DNA of 64,000 nucleotides, taken from assembly GCF_030719215.1 (NCBI RefSeq), contig NZ_CP120983.1, forward strand, positions 4,278,001-4,342,000. The letters are read 5' to 3'. Positions 49,675-58,813 of this stretch are shown piece after piece (the stretch's first letter is position 1; each line of letters begins with the position of its first letter). The notes under the pieces are model-generated. The model made no database searches. It saw only the letters and a program-made list of their open reading frames with translations, and was not told the origin of the DNA. Made by a program: the position numbers and the translations under genes. The stretch is from Streptomyces sp. Alt3 (GTDB taxonomy: Bacteria; Actinomycetota; Actinomycetes; Streptomycetales; Streptomycetaceae).

Positions 49675-52275
49675 GTGGACGCCGAGCTGACCAACAAGAG
49701 CCGGGACGCCCTCAACGCGGCCACCGCCAGGGCCGTCAAGGACGGACATCCGGACCTGACCCCCGGACACCTGCTGCTGGCGCTGCTCGCGGGCGAGGAC
49801 AACGCCAACATCACCGACCTGCTGGCCTCCGTCGAGGCGGACCAGGTGGTCGTGCGCGAGGAGACCGAGAGGCTGCTCGGCGCGCTGCCCAGCGTCACCG
49901 GATCGACCGTCGCGCCGCCCCAGCCGAGCCGTGAGCTGCTCGCCGTCCTCGCGGACGCCGACCGGCGCGCCAAGGAGCTCGGCGACGACTACCTCTCCAC
50001 CGAGCACCTGCTGATCGCCGTGGCGGCGAAGGGCGGCCGTGCCGGTGAGATCCTCGACGGGCAGGGAGCCGGCGCGAAGAAGCTGCTGGACGCATTCGAG
50101 AAGAGCAGGGGAGGGCGCCGGGTGACCACTCCCGACCCCGAAGGCCAGTACAAGGCGCTGGAGAAGTTCGGCACCGACTTCACGGCTGCCGCACGCGAGG
50201 GCAAGCTCGACCCGGTCATCGGCCGTGACCAGGAGATCCGCCGCCTCGTGCAGGTGCTGTCGCGCCGCACGAAGAACAACCCCGTGCTCATCGGTGAGCC
50301 CGGCGTCGGCAAGACCGCGGTGGTCGAGGGACTCGCCCAGCGCATCGTCAAGGGCGACGTCCCCGAGTCCCTGCGGAACAAGCGGCTCGTCTCGCTGGAC
50401 CTGGGTGCGATGGTCGCGGGTGCCAAGTACCGCGGTGAGTTCGAGGAACGACTCAAGACCGTCCTCTCCGAGATCAAGGAGAGCGACGGCCGGATCATCA
50501 CCTTCATCGACGAGCTGCACACCGTCGTCGGCGCGGGCGCCGGCGGGGACTCGGCGATGGACGCGGGCAACATGCTGAAGCCGATGCTCGCCCGCGGTGA
50601 GCTGCGCATGGTCGGCGCCACCACGCTCGACGAGTACCGCGAGCGCATCGAGAAGGACCCCGCCCTGGAGCGCCGCTTCCAGCAGGTCCTGGTCGCCGAG
50701 CCCTCCGTCGAGGACACCATCGCGATCCTGCGTGGCCTCAAGGGCCGCTACGAGGCGCACCACAAGGTCCAGATCGCCGACTCCTCGCTGGTGGCCGCCG
50801 CGACCCTCTCGGACCGCTACATCACCTCCCGTTTCCTCCCCGACAAGGCGATCGACCTCGTCGACGAGGCGGCCTCGCGGCTCCGCATGGAGATCGACTC
50901 CTCGCCCCTGGAGATCGACGAGCTCCAGCGTTCCGTTGACCGGCTGCACATGGAGGAGCTGGCGCTCAAGAACGAGACCGACCAGGGCTCCAAGCAGCGG
51001 CTGGAGAAGATCCGCCGCGACCTCGCCGACAAGGAGGAGGAGCTGCGCGGTCTCACCGCCCGCTGGGAGAAGGAGAAGCAGGGCCTGAACCGCGTCGGTG
51101 AGCTCAAGGAGCGCCTCGACGAGCTGCGCGGCCAGGCCGAGCGTGCCCAGCGCGACGGTGACTTCGACACCGCGTCCAAGCTGCTCTACGGGGAGATCCC
51201 CGGACTGGAGCGCGAGCTGGCCGAGGCGGACGAGGCCGAGCAGGAGGCTGCCGTCGACACCATGGTCAAGGAGGAGGTCGGCCCGGACGACATCGCCGAC
51301 GTCGTCGGCGCGTGGACCGGCATCCCGGCCGGACGCCTGCTGGAGGGCGAGACCCAGAAGCTCCTGCGCATGGAGTCCGAACTGGGCAGGCGGCTCATCG
51401 GGCAGAGCGAGGCCGTGCGGGCCGTGTCGGACGCCGTTCGCCGCACCCGCGCCGGGATCGCCGACCCCGACCGGCCCACCGGTTCGTTCCTCTTCCTCGG
51501 CCCGACCGGGGTCGGTAAGACGGAGCTGGCCAAGGCGCTCGCGGACTTTTTGTTCGACGACGAGCGGGCCATGATCCGCATCGACATGAGCGAGTACAGC
51601 GAGAAGCACAGCGTCGCCCGGCTCGTCGGGGCCCCGCCCGGCTACGTCGGCTACGAGGAGGGCGGCCAGCTCACGGAGGCGGTGCGCCGCCGCCCGTACA
51701 GCGTCGTGCTGCTGGACGAGGTCGAGAAGGCCCACCCCGAGGTCTTCGACATCCTGCTCCAGGTGCTCGACGACGGCCGGCTCACCGACGGGCAGGGCCG
51801 GACGGTGGACTTCCGCAACACCATCCTGGTCCTCACGTCGAACCTGGGCAGCCAGTTCCTGGTCGACCCCCTGACCGGGCCCGAGGTGAAGAAGGAGCGG
51901 GTGCTGGACGTCGTACGCGCCTCGTTCAAGCCGGAGTTCCTCAACCGGCTCGACGACCTGGTCGTCTTCTCCGCCCTCTCCGGGGACGAGCTGGCCCACA
52001 TCGCGGGGCTCCAGGTGGCCCGTCTCGCCGGCCGGCTGGCCGACCGCCGCATCCGGCTGGACGTCACACCGGACGCCCTCGCCTGGCTGGCCGAGGAGGG
52101 CAACGACCCGGCGTACGGAGCCCGGCCGCTGCGCCGCCTGATCCAGACAGCGATCGGCGACCGGCTCGCGAAGGAGATCCTCGCCGGCGATGTCAGGGAC
52201 GGCGACACGGTCCGGGTGGACCGGGCCGGTGACGGACTGATCGTGGGTCCCGCGGCGGTGGAGAAGACCCTGTAG
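49675..52275 (+). CDS. clpB: Disaggregase ClpB
   Basis: 866 residues from GTG 49675 (GAGGAGGAGAC upstream). N-terminal Clp repeats (about 1-145), first AAA+ module with Walker A GEPGVGKT (207-214), long coiled-coil M domain (about 395-520, RLHMEELALKNETDQGSKQR), second AAA+ module with GPTGVGKT (609-616), and a C-terminal D2 small domain. Together with DnaK it pulls apart aggregated protein. HspR control is shown by the HAIR site upstream. Confidence 0.96.
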   Translation: MDAELTNKSRDALNAATARAVKDGHPDLTPGHLLLALLAGEDNANITDLLASVEADQVVVREETERLLGALPSVTGSTVAPPQPSRELLAVLADADRRAKELGDDYLSTEHLLIAVAAKGGRAGEILDGQGAGAKKLLDAFEKSRGGRRVTTPDPEGQYKALEKFGTDFTAAAREGKLDPVIGRDQEIRRLVQVLSRRTKNNPVLIGEPGVGKTAVVEGLAQRIVKGDVPESLRNKRLVSLDLGAMVAGAKYRGEFEERLKTVLSEIKESDGRIITFIDELHTVVGAGAGGDSAMDAGNMLKPMLARGELRMVGATTLDEYRERIEKDPALERRFQQVLVAEPSVEDTIAILRGLKGRYEAHHKVQIADSSLVAAATLSDRYITSRFLPDKAIDLVDEAASRLRMEIDSSPLEIDELQRSVDRLHMEELALKNETDQGSKQRLEKIRRDLADKEEELRGLTARWEKEKQGLNRVGELKERLDELRGQAERAQRDGDFDTASKLLYGEIPGLERELAEADEAEQEAAVDTMVKEEVGPDDIADVVGAWTGIPAGRLLEGETQKLLRMESELGRRLIGQSEAVRAVSDAVRRTRAGIADPDRPTGSFLFLGPTGVGKTELAKALADFLFDDERAMIRIDMSEYSEKHSVARLVGAPPGYVGYEEGGQLTEAVRRRPYSVVLLDEVEKAHPEVFDILLQVLDDGRLTDGQGRTVDFRNTILVLTSNLGSQFLVDPLTGPEVKKERVLDVVRASFKPEFLNRLDDLVVFSALSGDELAHIAGLQVARLAGRLADRRIRLDVTPDALAWLAEEGNDPAYGARPLRRLIQTAIGDRLAKEILAGDVRDGDTVRVDRAGDGLIVGPAAVEKTL

Positions 52276-52287
52276 GCGGTTCCCGGT

Positions 52288-52324
52288 GTCCCCGGCCGGA
52301 CGTCCTCGCGTCCCGGCCGGGGAC
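52288..52324 (+). terminator. Terminator of clpB
   Basis: Perfect 12-bp arms GTCCCCGGCCGG flanking a 13-nt loop. The following 290 bp up to the MFS gene is AT-richer than average and contains no gene I can support. Confidence 0.75.
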
Positions 52325-52615
52325 ATCTGTGTGCCACCCGGCCTTATTTGATGTGTGTATGTGGCATGCATCGCCCCTTCGGGTCGCCTGTGAATTTGAG
52401 CCGAAAATTTCCATTCCATGGCTGAACGGCGTATGCGGCACGGTTCGCCCCGTCGTTTTTTGTACCGGGCCGATACATATCTTCGCCCTTGCCCGTGGCC
52501 GGGGCGGAGGTCGCGCGAGCGATTGAACGCACGTTGTACCGGGACGCTCCGGGGCTCTTTTCACCCCAGTGATGAGGGCGTCCGTACCGAATTGGGGAAC
52601 CGGTAAGGTACGCGC

Positions 52616-53884
52616 ATGACGGAGCGAATACCCGGTGAGGCGAGTGCGGAGCCGAAGGACGACGGAAGTGCCGGCCTCATTCGCCTGAGCGAATTTCGTA
52701 CGTTGTGGGCGGCATATGCCCAGTCCGTATTGGGCGACCAGCTGGCACGGGTGGCGCTGTCCCTACTGGTGTTCGACCGCACCGAGTCGGCGGGCTGGAC
52801 CGCGGCGACCTACGCACTGACGAGCCTGCCCGCCCTGCTGTCCGGGGTGCTGCTCTCCGGCCTCGCCGACCGCTTCCCCCGGCGCACGGTCATGATGGGG
52901 TGCGACCTGGTGCGCGCGGTCCTCGTCGGACTGATGGCCCTGCCCGGCACGCCCCTGCCGCTGCTGGCGGGCCTGCTGGTGCTGGCACAGCTCGCCGAGG
53001 CGCCCTTCGGGGCGTCGCAGGGTGCCCTCATGCCGGTCGTCCTCGGCGGGCGCCTGTACGAGCGGGGGCAGCGGGTCATGATGATCACCCACCAGGCGGG
53101 ACAGCTGGTGGGCTTCGCCGTCGGCGGGGTGCTCGTCGTGTGGCTCGGAAGCCACCTCGCCCTGGGGCTGAACGCGCTGACCTTCCTGTTCTCCGCGGTG
53201 CTGATCAGGCTGGGTGTGAAGGCGCGTCCGGTGGACGCGGCCGCCGACGCGGCGCCGAAGCGCATGCACACCCAGGTGGGGAAGGCGGCCGCGCTGATCT
53301 GGTCGGACCCCAGGCTGCGGTCGCTGGTCGCGCTCGGCTGGCTCGCCGGGTTCATCGTGCTGCCGGAGGGCCTTGCCGCCCCCTTCGCGGAGGAGGCCGG
53401 AGCGGGCGCCGCCTCGGTCGGCCTTCTGCTCGCGGCCCACCCCGCCGGGATGGTCCTCGGTGCGGCACTCCTGGGGCGCCCGGTGTTCGACGCCGAGCGG
53501 CGCCGGCGCCTGCTCGGGCCGCTCGCGGTGGGCGCGAACCTTCCGCTGGTCGTCTACTGGGCCGGCCCCGGGGTGGGCGTGGCCCTGCTGGTGCTGCTGG
53601 TCTCGGGCGTCTGCTCCGCGTACCAGATCACCGCGGGCGCGACCTTCGTCCTGCTCACCCCCGCCGACCAGCGCGGTCAGGCACTGGGCCTGGCGAGGTC
53701 GGGGCTGACCGCCATGCAGGGCATCGGCGTCGCGGGGGGCGGTCTCGCGGCGGAGCTCTCCGGGTCCTCGGCGCACACGATCGGGGGGGCCGGACTCGTG
53801 GGAACGCTCCTCGCCCTCCTCGTCGCGGTTTCCTGGTCGCGGGCCAGGGGAACGAGCGCAGGGACGATTCCCCTGAGCGCGTAG
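52616..53884 (+). CDS. MFS transporter
   Basis: 422 residues from ATG 52616 (GGTAAGG upstream). Twelve predicted membrane helices; the 2-3 loop LADRFPRRTVMM is the MFS signature A variant. The pattern (LWAAYAQSVLGDQLARVALS at the N-terminus, then FDRTESAGWTAATYALTSLP) fits the MFS_3/enterobactin-exporter-like group. Substrate unknown. Confidence 0.85.
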   Translation: MTERIPGEASAEPKDDGSAGLIRLSEFRTLWAAYAQSVLGDQLARVALSLLVFDRTESAGWTAATYALTSLPALLSGVLLSGLADRFPRRTVMMGCDLVRAVLVGLMALPGTPLPLLAGLLVLAQLAEAPFGASQGALMPVVLGGRLYERGQRVMMITHQAGQLVGFAVGGVLVVWLGSHLALGLNALTFLFSAVLIRLGVKARPVDAAADAAPKRMHTQVGKAAALIWSDPRLRSLVALGWLAGFIVLPEGLAAPFAEEAGAGAASVGLLLAAHPAGMVLGAALLGRPVFDAERRRRLLGPLAVGANLPLVVYWAGPGVGVALLVLLVSGVCSAYQITAGATFVLLTPADQRGQALGLARSGLTAMQGIGVAGGGLAAELSGSSAHTIGGAGLVGTLLALLVAVSWSRARGTSAGTIPLSA

Positions 53885-53954
53885 GACTACCGGCCGCGAT
53901 CGCGGCTAGTGTCGGAGCCAGGAAACCACGTGCGATCCACAGGAGTACCCAGCG

Positions 53955-54512
53955 ATGTCTATCGACCCGTCCTCGATCCCCAACTTCGGGGGCCAGCCCG
54001 AACCGCAGGCGACAGGACCCGAGGGCCCCGTGGTCCCCGACCAGGACCTCGTCAAGCAGCTTCTCGAGCAGATGGAGCTGAAGTTCGTCGTCGACGACGA
54101 GGGCGACCTCGCCGCGCCGTGGGAAGACTTCCGGACGTACTTCATGTTCCGCGGTGAGGAGGAGCAGCAGGTCTTCTCGGTCCGGACCTTCTACGACCGC
54201 CCCCACGACCTGGACCAGCGTCCCGTCCTGCTCGACGCGATCGACGACTGGAACCGCCGCACCCTCTGGCCCAAGGTCTACACCCACGCCCACGAGGGCG
54301 AGGAGGGCGCCGCGGGCTCCGTGCGGCTGGTCGGTGAGGCGCAGATGCTCATCGGCACCGGTGTCAGCCTGGAGCACTTCGTCTCCTCGACGGTCAGCTG
54401 GGTGCGGGCCTCGATCGAGTTCGACAAGTGGCTCGTGGAGCGCCTCGGCCTGGAGGTCGCCGACAAGGAGACCGAGGGCGACAGCGGCACGGAGCAGGCC
54501 CCGGACGCCTGA
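53955..54512 (+). CDS. YbjN domain protein
   Basis: 185 residues from ATG 53955 (AGGAG upstream). The YbjN-like fold is suggested by LLEQMELKFVVDDEGDLAAP, EEQQVFSVRTFYDRPH, then AIDDWNRRTLWPKVY and TVSWVRASIEFDKWLVERLG. Related to type III secretion chaperone-like proteins; in actinobacteria the role is unclear. Single gene, followed by a strong terminator. Confidence 0.75.
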   Translation: MSIDPSSIPNFGGQPEPQATGPEGPVVPDQDLVKQLLEQMELKFVVDDEGDLAAPWEDFRTYFMFRGEEEQQVFSVRTFYDRPHDLDQRPVLLDAIDDWNRRTLWPKVYTHAHEGEEGAAGSVRLVGEAQMLIGTGVSLEHFVSSTVSWVRASIEFDKWLVERLGLEVADKETEGDSGTEQAPDA

Positions 54513-54531
54513 TCCGGCACGGACGTACGAC

Positions 54532-54586
54532 GGAGGCCCGGGACGGGGCCCGGCCGGGTGAGGCCGGCACCCTGTCCCGGGCCTCC
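54532..54586 (+). terminator. Bidirectional terminator
   Basis: Arms of about 17 bp (GGAGGCCCGGGACGGGG and near-complement) around a 21-nt loop, between convergent YbjN and aminotransferase genes. Confidence 0.75.
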
Positions 54587-54597
54587 GCCATGTCCGC

Positions 54598-55776
54598 TCA
54601 GCCCGCCCCGAGGCCCTTCAGCCGGGACACGGCCTCGGTGAGGACGTCGGTCCGCTTGCAGAACGCGAAGCGCACGAAGGGCGCGCCCTGTTCGCGGTGG
54701 TCGTAGAAGACCGCGTTGGGGACGGCGACGACCCCGCAGCGCTCGGGGAGCGCCCGGCAGAAGGCGAAGCCGTCCGTCTCGCCGAGCGGTCGGATGTCGG
54801 TGGTGACGAAGTACGTCCCGGCGGGCTCGTACACCTCGAAGCCGGCCTCGGCGAGACCCGTGCTCAGCAGATCCCGCTTGGCGCGCAGGTCCGTGCGCAG
54901 GCCGTCGAAGTAGCTGTCGGGCAGCCGCAGGGCCTCGGCGACGGCGTACTGGAACGGGCCGCCGGAGACGTACGTCAGGAACTGTTTGGCGGAGCGGACC
55001 GCGGTGACCAGCTCCGGGCTCGCGGTGATCCAGCCGATCTTCCAGCCCGTGAGCGAGAACGTCTTGCCGGCGCTGCTGATGGTGACCGTGCGCTCCCGCA
55101 TGCCGGGGAAGGACGCGAGGGGGATGTGCTCGCCCTCGAAGACGAGGTGCTCGTAGACCTCGTCGGTGACGACGAGGAGGTCCCGCTCGCAGGCGAGTGC
55201 GGCGACGGCCGCGAGCTCGTCGCGGGTCAGCACGGTGCCGGTCGGGTTGTGCGGGGTGTTGAGCAGGATCAGCCGGGTGCGGGGCGTGACGGCGGCCCGC
55301 AGTTCGTCCAGGTCGAGCCGGTAGGCGCCCTCGTGGGGCCGGAGCGTGACGGGGACGCGCGTGCCGCCGGCCATGGCGATGCAGGCGGCGTACGAGTCGT
55401 AGTAGGGCTCCAGGGCGATGACCTCGTCCCCGGGCTCCAGGAGGGCCAGCAGGGAGGCGGCGACCGCCTCCGTGGCGCCCGTGGTGACCAGGACCTCGGT
55501 GTCGGGGTCGTACTCCAGCCCGTAGTGCTGCCGCTGGTGCTCCGTGATCGCGGAGCGCAGCTCGGGGACGCCGGGCCCCGGTGGGTACTGGTTGCCGTGA
55601 CCGGCGCGCAGGGCGCGGACCGCGGCCTCGCGGATCTCCTCGGGCCCGTCGGTGTCGGGGAAACCCTGGCCGAGATTGATCGATCCGGTCCGCACGGCCA
55701 GCGCGGACATCTCCGCGAAGATCGTCGTGCCGAACTCGGTGAGGCGGCGGTTGAGGAGCGGGCGTCCGTGTGTCAT
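54598..55776 (-). CDS. PLP-dependent aminotransferase, class I
   Basis: 392 residues from ATG 55776. Fold type I aminotransferase with INLGQGFPDTDGPEEI, LLNTPHNPTGTVL, VTDEVYEHL and the PLP lysine in SSAGKTFSLTGWKIGW. This pattern belongs to the kynurenine/methionine aminotransferase subgroup (YbdL-like); in actinobacteria similar proteins are annotated as DapC or aspartate aminotransferase. Substrate cannot be fixed from sequence. Confidence 0.85.
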   Translation of the reverse strand: MTHGRPLLNRRLTEFGTTIFAEMSALAVRTGSINLGQGFPDTDGPEEIREAAVRALRAGHGNQYPPGPGVPELRSAITEHQRQHYGLEYDPDTEVLVTTGATEAVAASLLALLEPGDEVIALEPYYDSYAACIAMAGGTRVPVTLRPHEGAYRLDLDELRAAVTPRTRLILLNTPHNPTGTVLTRDELAAVAALACERDLLVVTDEVYEHLVFEGEHIPLASFPGMRERTVTISSAGKTFSLTGWKIGWITASPELVTAVRSAKQFLTYVSGGPFQYAVAEALRLPDSYFDGLRTDLRAKRDLLSTGLAEAGFEVYEPAGTYFVTTDIRPLGETDGFAFCRALPERCGVVAVPNAVFYDHREQGAPFVRFAFCKRTDVLTEAVSRLKGLGAG

Positions 55777-55901
55777 GCCGCCATCCTGTGCCGAAGCTCT
55801 GGAGTTGCTCAAGTCTGCTTTGGGCCCGGCGGGGCGCGGGAATCCAACGGTCAGTCAAGAAGCGGGGACCTCGCTTCGGGGGACAGAAGGATGTGAGGTC
55901 G

Positions 55902-56189
55902 ATGGAGTTGCTGTTCTTCATCGTGTTTCTGGTGATCGTGGTGGTGGGGATCGCCGCGCTGGCTTCGGGTGGCCGGAAGAAGCCGTCCGTCGGCCGGTCC
56001 GGGCGGGCTGGGCGCCGAGGCTCGGACAGCGGCGGGGGAGGCGGGGGGAACAGCTGGTGGGCCGGCGACAGCGGCGGTGACTCCGGCGGTGGCGACTCCG
56101 GCGGTGGCCACTCCGGCGGGCACTCCTGCGGGGGTGGCAGCAGCTGCGGCGGAGGCGGCGGAGGCTGCGGCGGAGGCGGCGGCAACTGA
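55902..56189 (+). CDS. Small membrane protein with Gly/Ser/Cys-rich tail
   Basis: 95 residues from ATG 55902. One N-terminal transmembrane helix (LLFFIVFLVIVVVGIAALAS), a short basic segment (GGRKKPSVGRSGRAGRRG), then a tail composed almost only of Gly, Ser, His and Cys (SGGHSCGGGSSCGGGGGGCG). Cys and His in the tail could bind metal. No known function. Convergent with nothing; about 310 bp separate it from the next gene. Confidence 0.6.
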   Translation: MELLFFIVFLVIVVVGIAALASGGRKKPSVGRSGRAGRRGSDSGGGGGGNSWWAGDSGGDSGGGDSGGGHSGGHSCGGGSSCGGGGGGCGGGGGN

Positions 56190-56497
56190 GAGAGGCCCTT
56201 CCTCCCGTACGGAGGGACGGGGCGGGTGTGCCTGAGGTGTCCGGTGGGGTCTAACTCCCGCCGGGCACCTTTTCGTTGGGCGCGGGAACAGGTGAACCGT
56301 CCTGCCCCCTGAGGGATGGAAACCACGGCAAGTTGGGTAAAAACACTGTGAGCGCGACGTACTTCGTGATTGCATCGATGTAGAGAACATTCAGCCCCCG
56401 GGCCCCAGTTGGACCGGATAGGGCTCCCACTCCCCGCGTGTCCCGCACGGGGGTACCTCCTGTCCATGTGTACCTGTGTGTCTTGCGGAGCCGATCC
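56190..56497. other. Intergenic region
   Basis: 308 bp. A short CCTCCCGTACGGAGG stem follows the Gly-rich gene; the remainder, including an AT-richer patch near 56330-56390, shows no gene or repeat. Confidence 0.4.
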
Positions 56498-57019
56498 ATG
56501 CTCACGACCCTCCAGACCGCCTATTCCGACACCCGAGCCGCCGACCTGGCGTGGGCGCTCGGGCGGGAGCCGCTGCCCGCACTCGCCGTACTCGACCTCG
56601 AACTGAGCGGCGCGAAAGTCCAGTTGAGGTTGCTCGGTGCCTCCCACCAGGTGCTGCTGGAGGAGGAGGGGCGCACCTGCTCCGAGACCGTCGCCTGCCT
56701 GCCGGGCAGCAGCACGCCGTTGCCGCTGGGCGTCGCCGAGAGTGTGGGTGACTGGGACTACGAGTTCGCGGCGCGCGTCGAGACGCTCTCCCAGGGCTCG
56801 TTCGCGGGGCGCGCGCAGGAGCTGCTCGCGCTCGTGGCCGATCATCCGCACGGCCTGGCGGGGACGTTCCCCGGCAGTCCGTACGCCTTCACCGCCATGC
56901 TCGCGCAGCGGACGGGCGGCGAGGTGTGCTGGCGCACCTGGCACGCGTATCCGCAGGAGGGGCAGTTGGTGGTGACCCGGACGAGGGTGGGGGCGCACAT
57001 TCCGGCGGGGGTGTCGTGA
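56498..57019 (+). CDS. DUF2617 family protein
   Basis: 173 residues from ATG 56498 (GGAG eight bases upstream). Reads LTTLQTAYSDTRAADLAWAL, ALAVLDLELSGAKVQLRLLG, PHGLAGTFPGSPYAFTAM and CWRTWHAYPQEGQLVVTRTR, matching my memory of DUF2617, an actinobacterial family of unknown role. It lies 108 bp upstream of the spermidine-synthase-like gene in the same direction, a pairing that I believe is common. Confidence 0.75.
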   Translation: MLTTLQTAYSDTRAADLAWALGREPLPALAVLDLELSGAKVQLRLLGASHQVLLEEEGRTCSETVACLPGSSTPLPLGVAESVGDWDYEFAARVETLSQGSFAGRAQELLALVADHPHGLAGTFPGSPYAFTAMLAQRTGGEVCWRTWHAYPQEGQLVVTRTRVGAHIPAGVS

Positions 57020-57127
57020 GGGGGAGTGTGCGAGTCCTCACGCGTGGTGCGTGTCTTGCCCGGTGCGCATCACTTACACCCTTGTGGGTGACAAGCGGCA
57101 ACCGTCCCGTCACGTAGCGTTCGTTTC

Positions 57128-58714
57128 ATGATCGACCAGCAGACGCCGCTGCGAGGGGGCGCGCCACGGCTTCCCGTCCGGCCGAGGACCGGCAGGTTCC
57201 TCGTGCTGGCGGTGGTCTTCGTCTGCGCCGCGTGCGGCCTGGTGTACGAGCTGGAACTGGTCGCGCTGGCCTCCTACCTCATCGGTGACTCCGTCACCCA
57301 GGCCTCGGTCGTGCTGTCAGTGATGGTGTTCGCGATGGGCATCGGGTCCCTGCTCGCGAAACGTTTACGCACCCGGGCCGCAGTGGGGTTCGGTCTGCTG
57401 GAGGCGGCTCTCGCCCTCGTAGGCGGTTCCTCGGCGCTCATCCTGTACGCCTCCTTCGCCTGGCTCGGTGAGTCGCGCTACGCGCTGGTGGGCTTCTCGC
57501 TCGCGATCGGGATCCTGATCGGCGCGGAGATCCCGTTGCTGATGACGCTGATCCAGCGGGTCGACAGGCAGGACGCGGGCGGGGCGGTGGCCGACCTCTT
57601 CGCCGCCGACTACGTGGGCGCGCTGGTGGGCGGGTTGGCCTTCCCGTTCCTCCTGCTGCCGATGATGGGACAGCTGACCGGGGCGCTGTTCACCGGTGCG
57701 GTCAACGCGGCGGCGGGCCTCGCGCTGGTGCTGTGGGTGTTCCGGCGCGACCTGAACCCGCGCTCACGCTGGCTGCTCGTCGTGGTGAACGGTCTGGTGA
57801 TCGCCCTGCTGGCCACGGCCTCCGTCCTGGTCGACGACTTCGAGCGGGCGGCGCGGCGAGCGGTGTACGGGGACGAGGTGCGGGTCGCCGTGCAGACGGA
57901 TCTGCAGGAGATCGTCCTCACCGGTCCGGGGAGCGGTGCGCTGGATCTCTATCTGGACGGGCGGCTGAGGGTCAGCTCCCGGGACGAGTACCGCTTCCAC
58001 GAGGCGCTCGTGCATCCGGCGATGAAGGGGGCCCACCGGCGGGTGCTGATCCTGGGAGGGGGCGACGGACTGGCCGCCCGTGAGGTGCTGCGCTATCCGG
58101 ACGTCACGTCCGTCGTGGTGGTCGAGCTCGATCCGGCCGTCACCCGGCTGGCGCGCACGGACCCGGCGCTCTCCCGGCTGAACGGACACGCCCTGGAGGA
58201 CCCCCGGCTGTCTACGGTCGCCGGGGATGCCTTCACCTGGCTGCGGACGTCCCGGGACCGCTACGACGTGGTGATCTCGGACCTGCCCGACCCGGAGATC
58301 ACCGCGAGTACGAAGCTGTACTCCGCCGAGTTCTACGGTCTGGTCGCCGGGGCGCTGGAGCCGGACGGCCGGCTGGTGGTGCACGCGGGACCGCCGAGCA
58401 GCAGGCCGACGACGTTCTGGACGGTGGAGGCGTCGGTACGGGCGGGCGGCCTGGCGACCCGGCCCTACGGTGTCGGCGGGCGCCTCACGGGTTTCGCCGC
58501 CGGCCCGGACCGGGTCACGGGCGGAGCGAAGGCGCCGCGGGACTGGGGGTTCGTCCTCGCAGCCCGCAGGACGGTGGGCCGGCTCGGCATGGACCCGGGG
58601 GCGCCTGCCCTGCGGACGCTGGGGGAGCGGGAGCTGCTGACCGGCCGGCGTGCCGTGGAGAAGGTCCGGCAGCACGGGGCGCTGCCGTCGACGCTGGTCC
58701 ACCCGCGGTACTGA
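57128..58714 (+). CDS. Membrane-bound spermidine-synthase-like aminopropyltransferase
   Basis: 528 residues. The N-terminal 230 residues hold about seven transmembrane helices (FLVLAVVFVCAACGLVYELE, ALVGFSLAIGILIGAEIPLL and others). The C-terminal domain is a Rossmann methyltransferase-like aminopropyltransferase with LDLYLDGRLRVSSRDEYRFH, VLILGGGDGLAAREVL, VVVELDP and VISDLPDPE. In place of the usual acidic cluster it has DLPDPE, so polyamine activity is likely but not certain. Codon 80 is TTA (57365-57367), implying bldA dependence. Confidence 0.85.
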   Translation: MIDQQTPLRGGAPRLPVRPRTGRFLVLAVVFVCAACGLVYELELVALASYLIGDSVTQASVVLSVMVFAMGIGSLLAKRLRTRAAVGFGLLEAALALVGGSSALILYASFAWLGESRYALVGFSLAIGILIGAEIPLLMTLIQRVDRQDAGGAVADLFAADYVGALVGGLAFPFLLLPMMGQLTGALFTGAVNAAAGLALVLWVFRRDLNPRSRWLLVVVNGLVIALLATASVLVDDFERAARRAVYGDEVRVAVQTDLQEIVLTGPGSGALDLYLDGRLRVSSRDEYRFHEALVHPAMKGAHRRVLILGGGDGLAAREVLRYPDVTSVVVVELDPAVTRLARTDPALSRLNGHALEDPRLSTVAGDAFTWLRTSRDRYDVVISDLPDPEITASTKLYSAEFYGLVAGALEPDGRLVVHAGPPSSRPTTFWTVEASVRAGGLATRPYGVGGRLTGFAAGPDRVTGGAKAPRDWGFVLAARRTVGRLGMDPGAPALRTLGERELLTGRRAVEKVRQHGALPSTLVHPRY

Positions 58715-58813
58715 GAGGATCCGCGGGTGCGGCACGGCCGGGTGCGGTGCGCGCGGGTGCACGGGGCGTGGAAGCGCTGACGGGACGGCCGGGGCTGAGT
58801 AGGCTCGGTAGGT

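Noticed and set aside
49546..52419. A 957-codon open frame antisense to clpB
   Set aside because: The opposite strand encodes a full ClpB with both Walker motifs; the antisense frame has no motif or ribosome site.
54278..56998. A 906-codon minus-strand frame across the aminotransferase region
   Set aside because: It overlaps several well-supported genes in other frames and is low-complexity Arg/Pro-rich.
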